The notes under the pieces are model-generated. The model made no database searches and was not told the origin of the DNA. It worked only from the letters and a program-made list of their open reading frames with translations. A stretch of DNA of 64,000 nt from Rapana venosa (taxonomy: Eukaryota; Mollusca; Gastropoda; Neogastropoda; Muricidae): NCBI GenBank assembly GCA_028751875.1, contig CM054161.1, positions 48,107,541 through 48,171,540 on the forward strand, read 5' to 3'. Of the stretch, positions 46,291-57,377 are shown piece by piece. Every line of letters starts with the position of its first letter. The stretch's first letter is position 1. A program made the translations under genes and the position numbers.

Positions 46291-47230
46291 AGTGCCTTTA
46301 AGTCTATTAGTCTTGTTTTTTCTTTACCGTTATTTTACTAAAGCTTGGTGCAGCTTTCTGGTCAATTTCTCTGCCTCACTGTTACCTCTTTAGTTGTGTT
46401 TAGGATTTGGTTTTTGGGTGGGGTTTTTTTTGGGGGGTATGTTTTGTTTTTTATCTCTTTTGGGGGGGAGAGGGGGTTTATCCTATTCACCTGTGTGCCT
46501 TTTTTAGAGTTGTTATTCCTCCTTTTGTCTCTCTTCCAGTTTTATTTCTTTTCTTTTTTTAAAGGTGTTATCATTGTGATGTATAATTATGTTGACATCA
46601 CGGCCATCGTTTTAGAGAAATTTTATATATATACACTTGCGCTCGATAATATAGATGTAGACAGATAGATAGATACACAGACAGATATAGATATAATTAT
46701 ATGTGTATAGATATAGATATATGCTCTTGTTTCATTTTTCAGTAGAAAGTGTGGGAAATAACACGCTCATAGCAAAGATCTGTTCTTATTTAGGAACTGA
46801 AATCACATCTGTTGTTGTTTGTTTATTTTTATTGTTGTTTTTGCTGATGTTGTCTTCAATTTAACATCTGTTCACTCTCAGTGATGTTAGACGAGGGATG
46901 TGGAAAATGCAATGGAAGTTAAAGCAGGCCGGGGGGAGGCGGATGGCAAAGACTGAGAGGTAGCATGTGTGCTGGTATTTTAATTCATTCCCTTAAAAAG
47001 AATCTCTTAAAGATGAGTTAAACTTAAAGTCAACAAAGTGTCGACATAAAACAACAATGAAGTAACTACCAACAAAATAGTCTAGTGGACTGTGCAGTAA
47101 ACATTTCACAATGGCAAAGGCTGATTTTGAATCAAATCTGTGTTTTATAAACAGACCTGACTTCCTTTGTCCTGTCTTTACTTTGACAAGGTTTTCGTTC
47201 TGAGATGAATGTCACTGAGTTTCTTTGTTT
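46291..47230. other. Intergenic sequence with a hairpin-like dispersed repeat
   Basis: AT-rich. The hairpin-like repeat lies at about 46845-46915 (catctgttcactctcagtga, then tgttagacg), and GATA/TATA-like sequence at about 46620-46720. No gene seen. Confidence 0.55.
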
Positions 47231-47321
47231 TAATAATAATAATAATAATAAATGGAACTTGTATAGCGCTATATTTTGCAAAGACAAATCAAAGCGCATA
47301 CAAATTAAAGCGCATAGGCCT
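47231..47321. mobile_element. (AAT)n-associated dispersed repeat (tatagcgc type), present only in copy A
   Basis: Reads (taa)n, then atggaacttgtatagcgcta and gacaaatcaaagcgc. Related copies are at 50797-51010 and 62102-62310. Copy B reads straight across this site, so it is an insertion in A or a loss in B. Confidence 0.65.
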
Positions 47322-47507
47322 TAGCAGCTTTAATCATCCTCTGTATTAATTTTTAGCCCCCTTTTAACTCATATACTCCATTGCTACAAGTCAGGGGAGT
47401 CTAGTTTTAATTGTTTTGTCAAGAGAATTTAATGAAACTGTATTTGCAGTTACCAATTAACTGATTGAGATTAGTTTCAACGTAAAATTTTGTACATGAA
47501 CTTACGT

Positions 47508-47800
47508 GGGACGGGATAGCTCAGTGGTCAGAGCACTCGCTTTCCCCCCAGCTAAGGCTAAGCAGCATCGAGTGTGGTTACCAAGTGGATGGGTGACAAT
47601 TTGCGCGCCTTGGATTCAGTATAGTCCCCCAGTTCACCCAGCTGTAAATGGGTACCTGCCCTCTTTAGGGTCAGGGAAGGTAAAGCAGCGAGGGAGAGGA
47701 GATGGGCACCGCCCTCAATATGCTGGCCCTAGAGAAGTGAGGTCTCTGACGCCTCGCTCCCTTACGACCTTATAAGTTATGGGACTCCTGTACCTTTCTA
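47508..47800 (+). mobile_element. SINE1, full length
   Basis: gggacgggatagctcagtgg head, 5S-like ggctaagcagcatcgagtgt and agtggatgggtgac, body, and gggactcctgtacctttc end. Copy B retains only its first 145 or so bases (61256-61400), where a deletion begins. Confidence 0.9.
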
Positions 47801-47814
47801 TTTACACGTCTCAG

Positions 47815-47975
47815 CTGAACACCCTGGGGATTACTCGGAATATGCAGTCTGTCTCCCTCTTCACACCAGGAAATTACACTGAGACTGCAAGTACACACCA
47901 GATGAGAAGTGTGCCTGCATGACTGATTTCAGTGACCTCGCCATATAGGCAGCCATACTCCGAACACAGAGAACG
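47815..47975 (+). repeat. Dispersed repeat (gccatataggcagccatact)
   Basis: About 160 bases shared with 32510-32700, including agatgagaagtgtgcctgca and cgccatataggcagccatac. Nature unknown, probably a fragment of an abundant transposon. Confidence 0.65.
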
Positions 47976-48124
47976 TGTTTTTCTTTAATGGTAAGGGGCC
48001 ATAATTATGCTGAGAACTTGTCGTGGCTGAAGACAATCTCAACAATAACAGTTTCAAATCATAACAACACAGTAATATAGGCCTTGCAACTGTGTTTTTC
48101 AATCAATAACTGACAATGGTTTGG

Positions 48125-48262
48125 GGCTGTGGAAACAGATGGCAGAATTTACAAAACCACATACACACGGGGACTGGATGTAAAAAAGCACATACGTGCT
48201 TATTCCATTATCCTCCATATGAAGGAATAGATGAATATGAAAGAATAAATAAATAAACAGCT
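48125..48262 (+). mobile_element. SINE2 3' fragment
   Basis: ggaaacagatggcagaattt, then catacacacggggactgg and cttattccattatcctcc, ending in an aataaataaataaa tail. Confidence 0.85.
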
Positions 48263-49652
48263 GTGCCACAACTAAGGTATAAAATGAAATTTTAAAAGGT
48301 CAACAAAGGTCATGAAAGAAGCCACTCTGTGATGCCTTATTCACCCATGAGGCAAGAACAACAGTGTGAAGCATCCAGCCGCCCCCAACTTGTATCTTGA
48401 TGCACATTAGCAACAACAATAACGAAGTGTTTCTGTGCCTGTGGTGAGTTTGTGTCAATCCCTTTGGGGTTGGAGGTTCACGGGGAACGGTCGTCGAAGG
48501 GACGTTGTGGTGGTTGCCGCCTGGGGTGGGCAACTCACTCAGCCTGGCTCCGCGACTGTCGTTAGTAGGGGGCTTAGTAGGCGGTGTCCTGCGTATGTTA
48601 ACTCACAACAGGCATCACTGAACATCACAAAGTGACTTGGCAGGGCCCTTCTGGCTGGTGGCCTTAGGGAGGCCTGATATTGATGGGCTTCCTGTAGACT
48701 TTCGACCCTAAAGATGCAATATAAGGAATCTGGGCATGGCTTGGGTCGGGGATGTTGAAAGGAGCGGCGTGGGAAGGAAGAGCAGCAGGACAGAAACGTC
48801 ACAGAAGTGGAGGCAGCCAACAATAAAACAGTTTTTTTTTAAATTAAGTGTTTAAAAACCCCAATAATCAAATGGTCATGGTTTACATTCCTCTCTGCGC
48901 ATATCAATTCTCTGCCAATCCAGGGTAGGGTAGATTTGATCAGGGATTGTCTAAAAAAAAAAAAAAGCAAAAAAAACCAACTAGTTCCTATTTCGGAACT
49001 GGGTTAGACAGGATATTGGGTAGGAATGTTGCCGTTCTACCTATTTGCATTTTTAGCGAGTACTTACATCTGACGTAGGCTGCAAAAACAGTTTGTTTGT
49101 TTGGGGTTTTATTTTACAACGGGAGATAACAACAGTTGAGAAAAAGATAAATACCCCTCACTGTGTGTGTGACGTCAATACAGTTCCGTTTAAGATGGTA
49201 AAAATAATGCTCATGACTTTTATCTTGAAAATCAGCAAGGTTTGTCTCCTTTTTTTCCGTCCTCCTCTTTCTTCTTTCTTCTGTCGTGTCTTTCTTCCTC
49301 TTCCACATCCTCCTCTTCCTTCTTCTCCTTTTGTCCTCTCCAGGAAGTGGGGAAGAGGGATACACAGCGCACAAATTCAGCATAACTCAGTCAAGGGTCC
49401 AGGGCCCAGTGCTAAAATTAGCACACCCCTTCCTTTTTCCAAGTCCAAGTGTGGTCGGTTTCTGCTGTAATCAGCACCAGCTGGGCTGGGATGGATAGCA
49501 GCTGAGAGGAGCTGAAAGTGGGGGGAATATGCAACTGTGGAGATGGCGCCCCCCCCCCTTCCCCCACTTTTGACCTATCTCTTTCTCACTTCCTATTTCT
49601 GTTTCTGTATCAGTCTCCCCACCCCCATCCTCTCCACACACACACACACACA

Positions 49653-49712
<60 letters not shown>

Positions 49713-50347
49713 CTCTCTCTCTGCTTTTGTCTGTGTCTGGTTCTGTGCCACTATCTGTTTTTTTCAGCTTGTTTGAGTATGAAACTGTTCTCTCGGGGGG
49801 GGGGGGGGGGGGGGGGGGGACAGTATTTGATTCATCCTAACTAATGAATTTATTAATTTATCTGTATTTTACTGAAGGCTGTATGCACACACACACACAA
49901 GAAAAGAAAGAAACCAACAACATGTGTTTTTTCTTCTCCCTCCATAAAGGAGTTAAAGTTAAGTTAAAGTTAAGATGTGTATCAGAAAAAAATGTGTATC
50001 CCTTGTTTTTACGTTCCTATATATTAGATTGTGTGCGTGCGTGTGTGTATGTGTGTGTAACAAGTTTGTTTGGCACAATAATAAACTCAATAAGACGCCT
50101 AATCGTATAAGTTTAAACTGAATTTTATTCACACAATCTGTTTGTAACGGTCTCAAAGGATGACAAATGATAAAGATCCTAAACGATTTTATTCAACATA
50201 CGCATTTTTATTTCCCAAAACAAAAAAACCCTACATAAATGACACAGATGCTGTTTATATGTTTAAAGTTGTGAGGAAGTTGATTTTGTGACGACTTCCG
50301 GTTTGTTGCCTGTTTCCTGTTCCGCTCTTCATTTGATGTCAGATTTG
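48263..50347. other. Intergenic sequence with a GC-richer block, (TC)n and poly-G
   Basis: A GC-richer block at 48420-48800 is open on the minus strand (48539-48823) but unrecognised; it may be transposon sequence. (CA)n and (TC)n at 49637-49705, a run of 25 G at 49795-49819, and a TG array at 50030-50060. The part from 47658 to 50016 is absent from copy B. Confidence 0.5.
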
Positions 50348-50480
50348 ATGGAAACAGATGACAAAATTTACAAAACCGCATACACACGGGGACTGGATGT
50401 AAAAAAGCACATGAGTGCTTATTCCATTATCCTCGATATAAAAGAATAAATGAATAAAATAAATAAATAAAAAATAAATG
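50348..50480 (+). mobile_element. SINE2 3' fragment, present only in copy A
   Basis: ggaaacagatgacaaaattt through tcctcgatataaaagaataa and an (aaat)n tail. In copy B the flanks are joined directly (gatttgatgtcattccgttc near 61766). The hexamer atgtca on both sides in A may be a short target duplication. A 5'-truncated insertion. Confidence 0.85.
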
Positions 50481-50796
50481 TCATTCCGTTCTATTTTGTT
50501 CTAATATTTTTTTCCTGAACTATGTCAGAAGCAATTCCTGAATATGAAAAATAAAACCCAGGAACAGAGATGGCAGTTGTTTGGGGTTGAGCTGTCTACT
50601 TTGGGGGGCAATGTTTAGTGATGTTGAGGTCTTTCGTGTGCTGGTCAGTATGCCTTTGGCTTTTGTTTGGTGGGGGGGGGGGGGAGAAAGGTGCTGTCGC
50701 GTGTGAGATGGGGGTGGGAGTTGTTGTAAATAAAACAAGTGCATAATTCTTACTTCCTTGTGATGGACTCGTGGCTAGTGCGTGTAGCATAGTTTA

Positions 50797-51010
50797 ACAA
50801 TAATAATAATGTATGGAATTTATATAGCGCTGAATCTTGTAAAGCAACAAATCAAAGCGCTCGTAGTTTATAGGAAGAATGCATCGCCTGACGCCTCGTG
50901 TGGGGTAGGTGACATGCTCAGAGAGGGCTTCTCTGTCTGTGGTTCAAACCCCTCCTCTGTCCTGTGACAAAGCAACTGGCTGAACGCCAGGCCCTGATGT
51001 CATGACCTGT
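50797..51010. mobile_element. (AAT)n-associated dispersed repeat (tatagcgc type)
   Basis: taataataatgtatggaatt, then atagcgctgaatcttg and aacaaatcaaagcgctcg, continuing to gacaaagcaactggctgaac. Shared with copy B at 62102-62310. Confidence 0.6.
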
Positions 51011-51780
51011 CAGGTGATGGGGATGTAGCTTCCTTGGCTCCACAGGATACAGACAGATTGTGGAAGACAGAGAACAGAGCAGACAGAGGAATGGAACAAT
51101 GTTATCAAGTCATACCAAAGACAGAAACACCGAAAGGATAAAGGGAGTGTATAGACCAGGCAGAAATAAAGAGCCGGTCATAAAAGTCTCCTTTCTTTCT
51201 AGTTGAGATGTAAGAAATACAGTTTAGAAATGTTGAAAAATGTGACAAACATAGCGTTTGCTTCTACTAACAGTTTGACTACACAAAATCACGTAAAAAG
51301 CACGTGAATGCACATGTCCCAATATCTTCAACTCTCAATAATTATAATCATAAGCTGCAGTAGTTGCGCATTATCGACACTCAGATCGCTGAACGAAAGA
51401 GCTAAACGGTTTTTTTAAACTTCAGAATCGGGATTGTGTTTGTGAATTCACAGCAAAGACAATGCAAAATAATCTGCAGATTTGGGGGGAGAGAGGAAGG
51501 GGTACATTCAGATGATGGAGAAGAACTAAACAACAGCTTAGACCAAGGAAATCAATGTTCTCACCAGAGGAAGAGCTTTTAACAACAAACGTCTTCAGAC
51601 AGTCGTGACTGTTCCCTTTGACTTCAAGACCACTTTGCCCCAAGGCACCCTGAGGGCCTGGGTTCCATTCTGGTTTTAGGCAGGAAAAAAACAATAAGAC
51701 AGCAGCAACAGCAGCAGCAGCAGTAGCAGCAGATGAACATCCAGAACTCATGATCTGGATGCAGCTTAGCACCCCCACCA
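51011..51780. other. Intergenic sequence
   Basis: No gene recognised. A minus-strand open frame at 51422-51793 is also open in copy B (62763-63092) but has no family resemblance, and its Ala-rich start comes from a cag repeat. Simple sequence identity between the copies explains its persistence. Confidence 0.45.
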
Positions 51781-51796
51781 CCATCTTAGTCAAAGG

Positions 51797-52050
51797 ACTG
51801 CTGCTGCTGGTGATGATAATGATAATGCTGGTGATGATGATGCTGGTTGTGATGATGATGATGGTAGTGGTGGTGGTGGTGGTGATGATGGTGGTGATGA
51901 TGATGGTGGTGATGATGGTAGTGGTGGTGATTATGATGGTAGTGGTACATGGTGGTGATGATATGTGGTGTGTCGGTATATGATAATGCTAGTGGTGAGT
52001 GTATGATGAGATAGATGATGCTGTGCTGCTGCTGTGACGATGATGATGAT
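51797..52050. repeat. (GAT)n/(GGT)n triplet array, copy A
   Basis: Triplet array of gat, ggt and gtg units ending gctgctgctgtgacgatgat. Contains only three consecutive ctg units near 52024-52035, against 18 in copy B. Confidence 0.9.
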
Positions 52051-52280
52051 GCAAATTTCGTCTACGCATGTTCACACACGGAACTTCGGTTCAAGCCCGT
52101 GTGAAGAACTGACTGTGAAGGAACTGAAGCCTGCAGAGATGCCGTGCCGGCTCTGAAGAAAAAGTGTTTATTTTCCAACCAAGCAGCCAGCCTTCAGAAT
52201 GGAACCCCTCACCCTTTGATCAAGCATTTGACGTTTTACCCACCGCGCCAAGAGGCTGCCTGGCAAGTCTCTCTCTAACC
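52050..52280 (-). mobile_element. tRNA-derived SINE of a fourth type
   Basis: On the minus strand a tRNA-like head reads ctcttggcgcggtgggtaaa (box A), then gaggggttccattctgaagg (box B). A body follows and the element ends at gacgaaatttgcatcatcat, running into the triplet array, which may be its expanded tail. A matching copy is in B at about 63530-63770. Confidence 0.6.
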
Positions 52281-52547
52281 ACACTGAACTTTTGAATGAA
52301 TGGATCGATCAGCTTAGAGAGGGGGCATGCAAAGCTTTCGTGTTCAAATCCAGATTTTTTGCTGCTGTAGAAACATGGCCTTCTGCATACACTGAATTAG
52401 CAGTTTTTGGTGTCATGGTTTTGTTTGGGGTTCTTTTTTCTTGCTAAGTACTTTCTATTTCTGATATATTATGTGTTTGTCTGTCTGTCTAGTCCAGAAC
52501 TAAAAAACCGAAATTTATGAGAATCTTGAGTACTATGTTGTCTGTAG

Positions 52548-52553
52548 ATGTGT

Positions 52554-52587
<34 letters not shown>

Positions 52588-53075
52588 TGGTAGTAGTAGT
52601 AGCAGTAGTAGTAGTAATAGTAGCAGTAAGGTTGTTAGTAGTAGCAGAGTGCAGCGCAGCAGCAGCATGCAGCAGCAGTAGTAGTAGTAGTAGTAGTAGA
52701 AGTTATAAGTTAGCAGAGAGGAGGAGTAGTAGTAGCAGAAGAGTAGTGCGCAGTAGTTGTAGCAGCAGTAGTAGATTTAGTAGTAGCAGAAGGGTAGTAG
52801 AGTTAGTAGAAGTAGTAGTAGCAGTAGGAAGAGTTAGTAGTATGCAGCAGTAGTTGTAGTAGCAAGTAGTAGTAGCAGAGTAGTAGTATGTAGAGAGTAG
52901 TAGCAGCAGCAGTGATAGCAGTCAGCAGGTGTAGCAGCTAGTATAGCATTAGTATAGGCAGGTAGTAGTGTGCAGTAGTTGTAGACAGCTGTCAGTGTAG
53001 TAGTAGTAGCAGAAGGAGGAGGAGGTTGCAGCAGTAGTAGAAGTAGCAGAAGGAGGAGTAATAGTAGTAGCAGTT
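52548..53075. repeat. Degenerate (TAG)n/(CAG)n triplet array
   Basis: About 530 bases of gtagtagtag, agcagcag and mixed units. Frames encode Val, Ser or Leu runs only. Confidence 0.92.
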
Positions 53076-53134
53076 CTGGAGCTAAACATCTTCCACTAAA
53101 TAGTGATTCAGGGAAAGGGTTTGGGTGTGGTGGT

Positions 53135-53177
<43 letters not shown>
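53135..53177. repeat. Poly(G) run of 43
   Basis: An uninterrupted run of G, preceded by gggtgtggtggt. Could form G-quadruplexes, or be an over-called homopolymer. Confidence 0.85.
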
Positions 53178-53178
<1 letters not shown>

Positions 53179-53432
53179 GGTATGCACCTAACTAATCAAT
53201 CGCAATAAACAACTATTATATGAAAATAAGCATAAACAGGAATTCTGAAAATAAAAAAGTAACAGCTAAACTACTAACTTTGCAATTCATGTGCGTGTGT
53301 GCGCGCAGTGTTTGTCCTTGACAGCATTACTGAAACAAGATAAAGGGAACTAAATCTGCTTGCCAGAGCAGAGCAAAGATTATTCCCCTTCTACTTTCAT
53401 TTCGAAGACATGAAATCTTTTTCTTTTTATCT

Positions 53433-53655
53433 TTTATTTCGAGAACAATGGAATAAGCACTCATGTGCTTTTTTACATCCAGTCCCCGTGTGTACGGGGT
53501 TTTGTAAATTTTGTCATTTGTCATCACCACACAATGGCCTACTCTTACGAAAAGGAGAACAGGTTAACGTGTGCGCAAGATGTTCTGCATGTGTTCGCAC
53601 ACGGGGCCTCGGTTTATAGTCTCATCCGAAGGATTAGAAGGGCGAGAGACGTACA
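53433..53655 (-). mobile_element. SINE2, 5'-truncated
   Basis: Reverse complement of the standard order: tail, ccagtccccgtgtgtacggg, cacaatggcctactcttacg, cgcaagatgttctgcatgtg and the ctcggtttatagtctcatcc central block. Confidence 0.85.
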
Positions 53656-53845
53656 CACTGTCATGGAAGAAAAGATACCACTGTTTGTTTGTTTTTAAAT
53701 CCAATAAAAACCAAAACTAACAACCTAAAAAATAGGTATGGTTTAATCAGATGAACAGATCAGACTGGGCCTCTATAAGCGTTGTAGTCTGTTGCATGTC
53801 ATTCTGTCGTATTGTATTTCTCACCTAGTAATTTTCTCATGCTAC

Positions 53846-53956
53846 AGCGGGAACAGTAGGCCGTTGTGTGCAGGTGGGAACGGATGACAACATTTACAAA
53901 ACTGCATACACACGGGGACTGGATATAAAAACAAAAAAGCACAAGAGTGCTTATTC
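53846..53956 (+). mobile_element. SINE2 3' fragment
   Basis: gggaacagtaggccgttgtg through catacacacggggactgg to gagtgcttattcca, where the next SINE2 begins. It and its left flank recur at 54326-54382 and 54570-54645, a local duplication with later insertions. Confidence 0.8.
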
Positions 53957-54312
53957 CAGGTGGACGGGATAGCCTAGTGGTTAGCACATTGCGCTCGCAA
54001 TCTGACGACCAGGGGTTCGAGTCCTGTTCAAGGGGGATATTTTCTCCTGGAGTTAACATCAGTACAGACTCCACTCTCCCCAAAAGTCCTTCGGATGAGA
54101 CTATAAACCTAGGTCCCGTGTGCGAACGCACGCAGAACATCTTGCGCACACGTTAAATCCTGTTCCGCTTTTCGTAAGAGTACTTCATTGTGTGCCGGTC
54201 AGAACAGATGACAGAATTCACAAATCTGCATACACACGGGGACTGGATGTTTTTAAAAAAAAAAGCACATAAGTGCTTATTCCATTATCCTCGATATAAA
54301 AGAATAAAATAG
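53957..54312 (+). mobile_element. SINE2, full length (clearest copy)
   Basis: Head ggacgggatagcctagtggt (box A) and caggggttcgagtcctgttc (box B) give a good tRNA-like promoter. Then come aagggggatattttctcctg, the central tccttcggatgagactataa, cgcacgcagaacatcttgcg, the catacacacggggactgg block and the tcctcgatataaaagaataa tail. Transcribed by RNA polymerase III in principle; it encodes nothing and relies on a partner LINE for movement. Confidence 0.92.
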
Positions 54313-54387
54313 ATATTTTTTTAAGTAGTCTATTGCATGTCATTCTATCGTATTTTATTTCTCACCTACTAATCTTCTCATGATCAA

Positions 54388-54565
54388 AACGTTAAATCCT
54401 GTTCCGCTTTTCGAAAGAGTAGGCCATTGTGTGCCGGTGGGAACAGACGACAGAATTCACACAACCGCATACACACGGGGACTGGATGTTAAAAAAAAGC
54501 ACATAAGTGCTTATTCCATTATCCTCTTTATAACGGAAAAAAATAAAATAAATAAAATGATTCAG
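54388..54565 (+). mobile_element. SINE2, 5'-truncated
   Basis: Starts acgttaaatcctgttccgct and ends with an (aaat)n tail. It interrupts a duplicated flank (ctcacctactaatcttctca) relative to 53790-53838. Confidence 0.85.
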
Positions 54566-54574
54566 CAGGAAGAG

Positions 54575-54920
54575 TAAGCCGTTGTGTGCAGGTGGGAACG
54601 GATGACAACATTTACAAAACTGCATACACACGGGGACTGGATATTAGGTAAAGGTAAAGGAGTCCTATAACTATAGGTCGTTAGGGGAGCGAGGCGTCGA
54701 GACCTCACTTCTCTAGGGCCAGCATATTGAGGGTGGCGCCCATCTCCTCTCCCTCGCTGCTTTACCTTCCCTGACCCTAAAGAGGCCAGGTACCCATTTA
54801 CAGCTGGGTGAACTGGGGGAACTGTACCGAAGCCAAGGCGCGCAAACGGTCACCCAAAATAAAAAAACAAAAAATGCACATGAGTGCTTATTCCATTATC
54901 CTGGGAATAAAAACAAAGAA
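54575..54920 (+). mobile_element. SINE2 3' fragment split by SINE1
   Basis: Two pieces, about 54575-54645 and 54856-54920, together make a SINE2 3' end (catacacacggggactggat, then gcacatgagtgcttattcc). The SINE1 at 54646-54855 lies between them. Confidence 0.8.
54646..54855 (-). mobile_element. SINE1, truncated, nested in SINE2
   Basis: Minus-strand copy starting at its aggtaaaggtaaaggagtcc tail. It is truncated inside the 5S-like region (gcgcaaacggtcaccc) and so lacks the tRNA-like half. 5' truncation is the usual outcome of incomplete reverse transcription. Confidence 0.88.
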
Positions 54921-55217
54921 GAATAAAGCATCTGCTGTATCGAGCAGTGTGCAATCACGGCTCACACAGCCATGATGTCGACAGGAGATGTCTTGGTGAC
55001 ACGTGGCCCTGCCTGTATGTAGTATTGCCACGCTGTCTCTGCTCTGCTCTGCTTCAGCCATCACCTTCAGTATCATGCATAGCCTGGGTAGCCTGGCAGA
55101 CCCTGGAAGGAATGAGAAGCCAGGATTTCTTTCTAGGTCTACACCTGCACGCATATACACACACATAAAATATTGTTGCAAGCAAGCATACACACACAGG
55201 GAGAACAGTATGCACGT
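54921..55217. other. Intergenic sequence
   Basis: Roughly 300 bases with no recognised feature, leading into CA repeats. Confidence 0.5.
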
Positions 55218-55271
<54 letters not shown>

Positions 55272-55294
55272 CACACACACACACACACACACAC
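55218..55294. repeat. (CA)n microsatellite
   Basis: CA array with one break near 55271. Confidence 0.95.
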
Positions 55295-55340
55295 GCACAG
55301 GGCGGGAGAGACAGATAGAGAGACAGAGACCCTGATACTG

Positions 55341-55374
55341 AAACAAAGCAACCAAATTCCATATAAAGATAGAT

Positions 55375-55469
<95 letters not shown>

Positions 55470-55662
55470 TAAGGAGTATCCCGAAACCCCCAAATAATAC
55501 ATCTCCTTCACTATCACAGAGAGAGAGAGAAGACAGACAGACAGACAGATAGATAGATAGATAGATAGAAAAGAGAGAGTAGATGAGAGAGAGAGGAGAG
55601 AAGAGAGAGAGAGAGAGAGAGAAATGAGAGAGAGAAGAGAGAGGAAGAAGAGGGGGAGAGAG

Positions 55663-55697
<35 letters not shown>

Positions 55698-56150
55698 AGA
55701 CTAACGCTAGAAACAAACCAAACCAAAACTGTAAGAAGTATCCGGAAACCGCAAATAATTTTATCACCTCACCATCACACAGCAGACAGACACAGACGAA
55801 CGAGAGACAGGGCAGAGACAAAGACGAAAACATAAGACTATCCTGAAACCCCCAAATAATATTTCAACTACACATACAGGAGAGAGTGAGAGAGACAGAC
55901 AGACAGAGTCAGAGAATAAGGAAAGGGGATAGGGGGGGCACTCTCCCTAGAACAAACTAGCCAAACTCCATTTATATATGAATATCCTGAAACCTCGAAA
56001 TAAATTTTCACCTACAAATATCGCAGAGAGAGGGCAGAGACAGAAGACAATAGAGAGACACAGAGAGACAGACGACAAGAACGAGAAGACAGACAGAAGA
56101 ACAGAGAGACGAGACGCTAACGCCAGAAACAAGCCAGACTCCACCTCCTT
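55341..56150. repeat. Long-unit tandem repeat with internal microsatellites, running into a gap
   Basis: The unit start (gaaacaaaccaa-like, then aactcc) occurs near 55341, 55710, 55950 and 56126. Each unit next carries atcctgaaacccccaaataa, a ttcacctac-like stretch and an agagaca/gaca tract. The first unit is enlarged by an (AGAT)n array at about 55367-55470. At least three units and part of a fourth are present, and the contig ends inside the array. Confidence 0.8.
55367..55470. repeat. (AGAT)n microsatellite
   Basis: About 25 uninterrupted agat units inside the first unit of the larger tandem repeat. Confidence 0.95.
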
Positions 56151-56650
56151 NNNNNNNNNNNNNNNNNNNNNNNNNNNNNNNNNNNNNNNNNNNNNNNNNN
56201 NNNNNNNNNNNNNNNNNNNNNNNNNNNNNNNNNNNNNNNNNNNNNNNNNNNNNNNNNNNNNNNNNNNNNNNNNNNNNNNNNNNNNNNNNNNNNNNNNNNN
56301 NNNNNNNNNNNNNNNNNNNNNNNNNNNNNNNNNNNNNNNNNNNNNNNNNNNNNNNNNNNNNNNNNNNNNNNNNNNNNNNNNNNNNNNNNNNNNNNNNNNN
56401 NNNNNNNNNNNNNNNNNNNNNNNNNNNNNNNNNNNNNNNNNNNNNNNNNNNNNNNNNNNNNNNNNNNNNNNNNNNNNNNNNNNNNNNNNNNNNNNNNNNN
56501 NNNNNNNNNNNNNNNNNNNNNNNNNNNNNNNNNNNNNNNNNNNNNNNNNNNNNNNNNNNNNNNNNNNNNNNNNNNNNNNNNNNNNNNNNNNNNNNNNNNN
56601 NNNNNNNNNNNNNNNNNNNNNNNNNNNNNNNNNNNNNNNNNNNNNNNNNN
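56151..56650. other. Assembly gap (500 N)
   Basis: Exactly 500 N. A satellite lies on the left and the start of segment copy B on the right. Confidence 0.99.
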
Positions 56651-57301
56651 GAGGGTTTTTGGGAGAGTAAACAAAAAAGGGGAAACAGCGACAAAAAAAC
56701 CCCGGGGAAAATTCCCCTAAAATTAGTGGGGTTAATTTTTTGCAAAACAAAAATGGAACAAAATAGCCACCAGAAAACTGCTACTGGTGTGTGTGTGGTG
56801 TGTGTGTGTGATGTTGTGTATGTTGGTTGTGCGTGCGTGGTGTGTGTGTGTGAAAGAGACGGAGAGAGACAGAGAGAAACAGAAAGGGAGTGAGAAAGAG
56901 AGGAGGGGGAGTGACAGAGACAGGACAGACAGACAGAGACAGAAATAGGCGAATATAAAGGCTGTTTTTAAAAAAATTCGAGGTGAGTTTCATTTTTTAA
57001 TACCAACCAACAACAAACACCCCCTCCACACACACACAAGATACACACATCACACACACACACAACACACACACACACACACTTACACACACACACACAC
57101 AGATTTTGTCTGAACCATCGTTACTGTTGGACATTGTGTTAGGATTGATAAAAAGTTCGATAACTCAGCTTTTGTGGTATGTTATAGTTGGTTTTTATTC
57201 AGTACTGTTATCTGGCATTTTTCAGTTATCGTTTGCTTTTTCTTGTTAGATTTTTTCCGTCTAAAATCACTAAATGGGAATAGACGGTAAACTGAAGATA
57301 T

Positions 57302-57335
<34 letters not shown>

Positions 57336-57377
57336 ACACACACACACACACATACACACAAACACACACACACAATG

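Noticed and set aside
47508..47600. Functional tRNA or 5S rRNA gene
   Set aside because: Only half of each RNA is present and the stretch belongs to a repeated SINE, so no complete tRNA or 5S fold can form.
51422..51793. Conserved minus-strand frame shared with 62763-63092
   Set aside because: The persistence follows from near identity of the two copies. No domain or splice signals are recognised and the start is a cag repeat.
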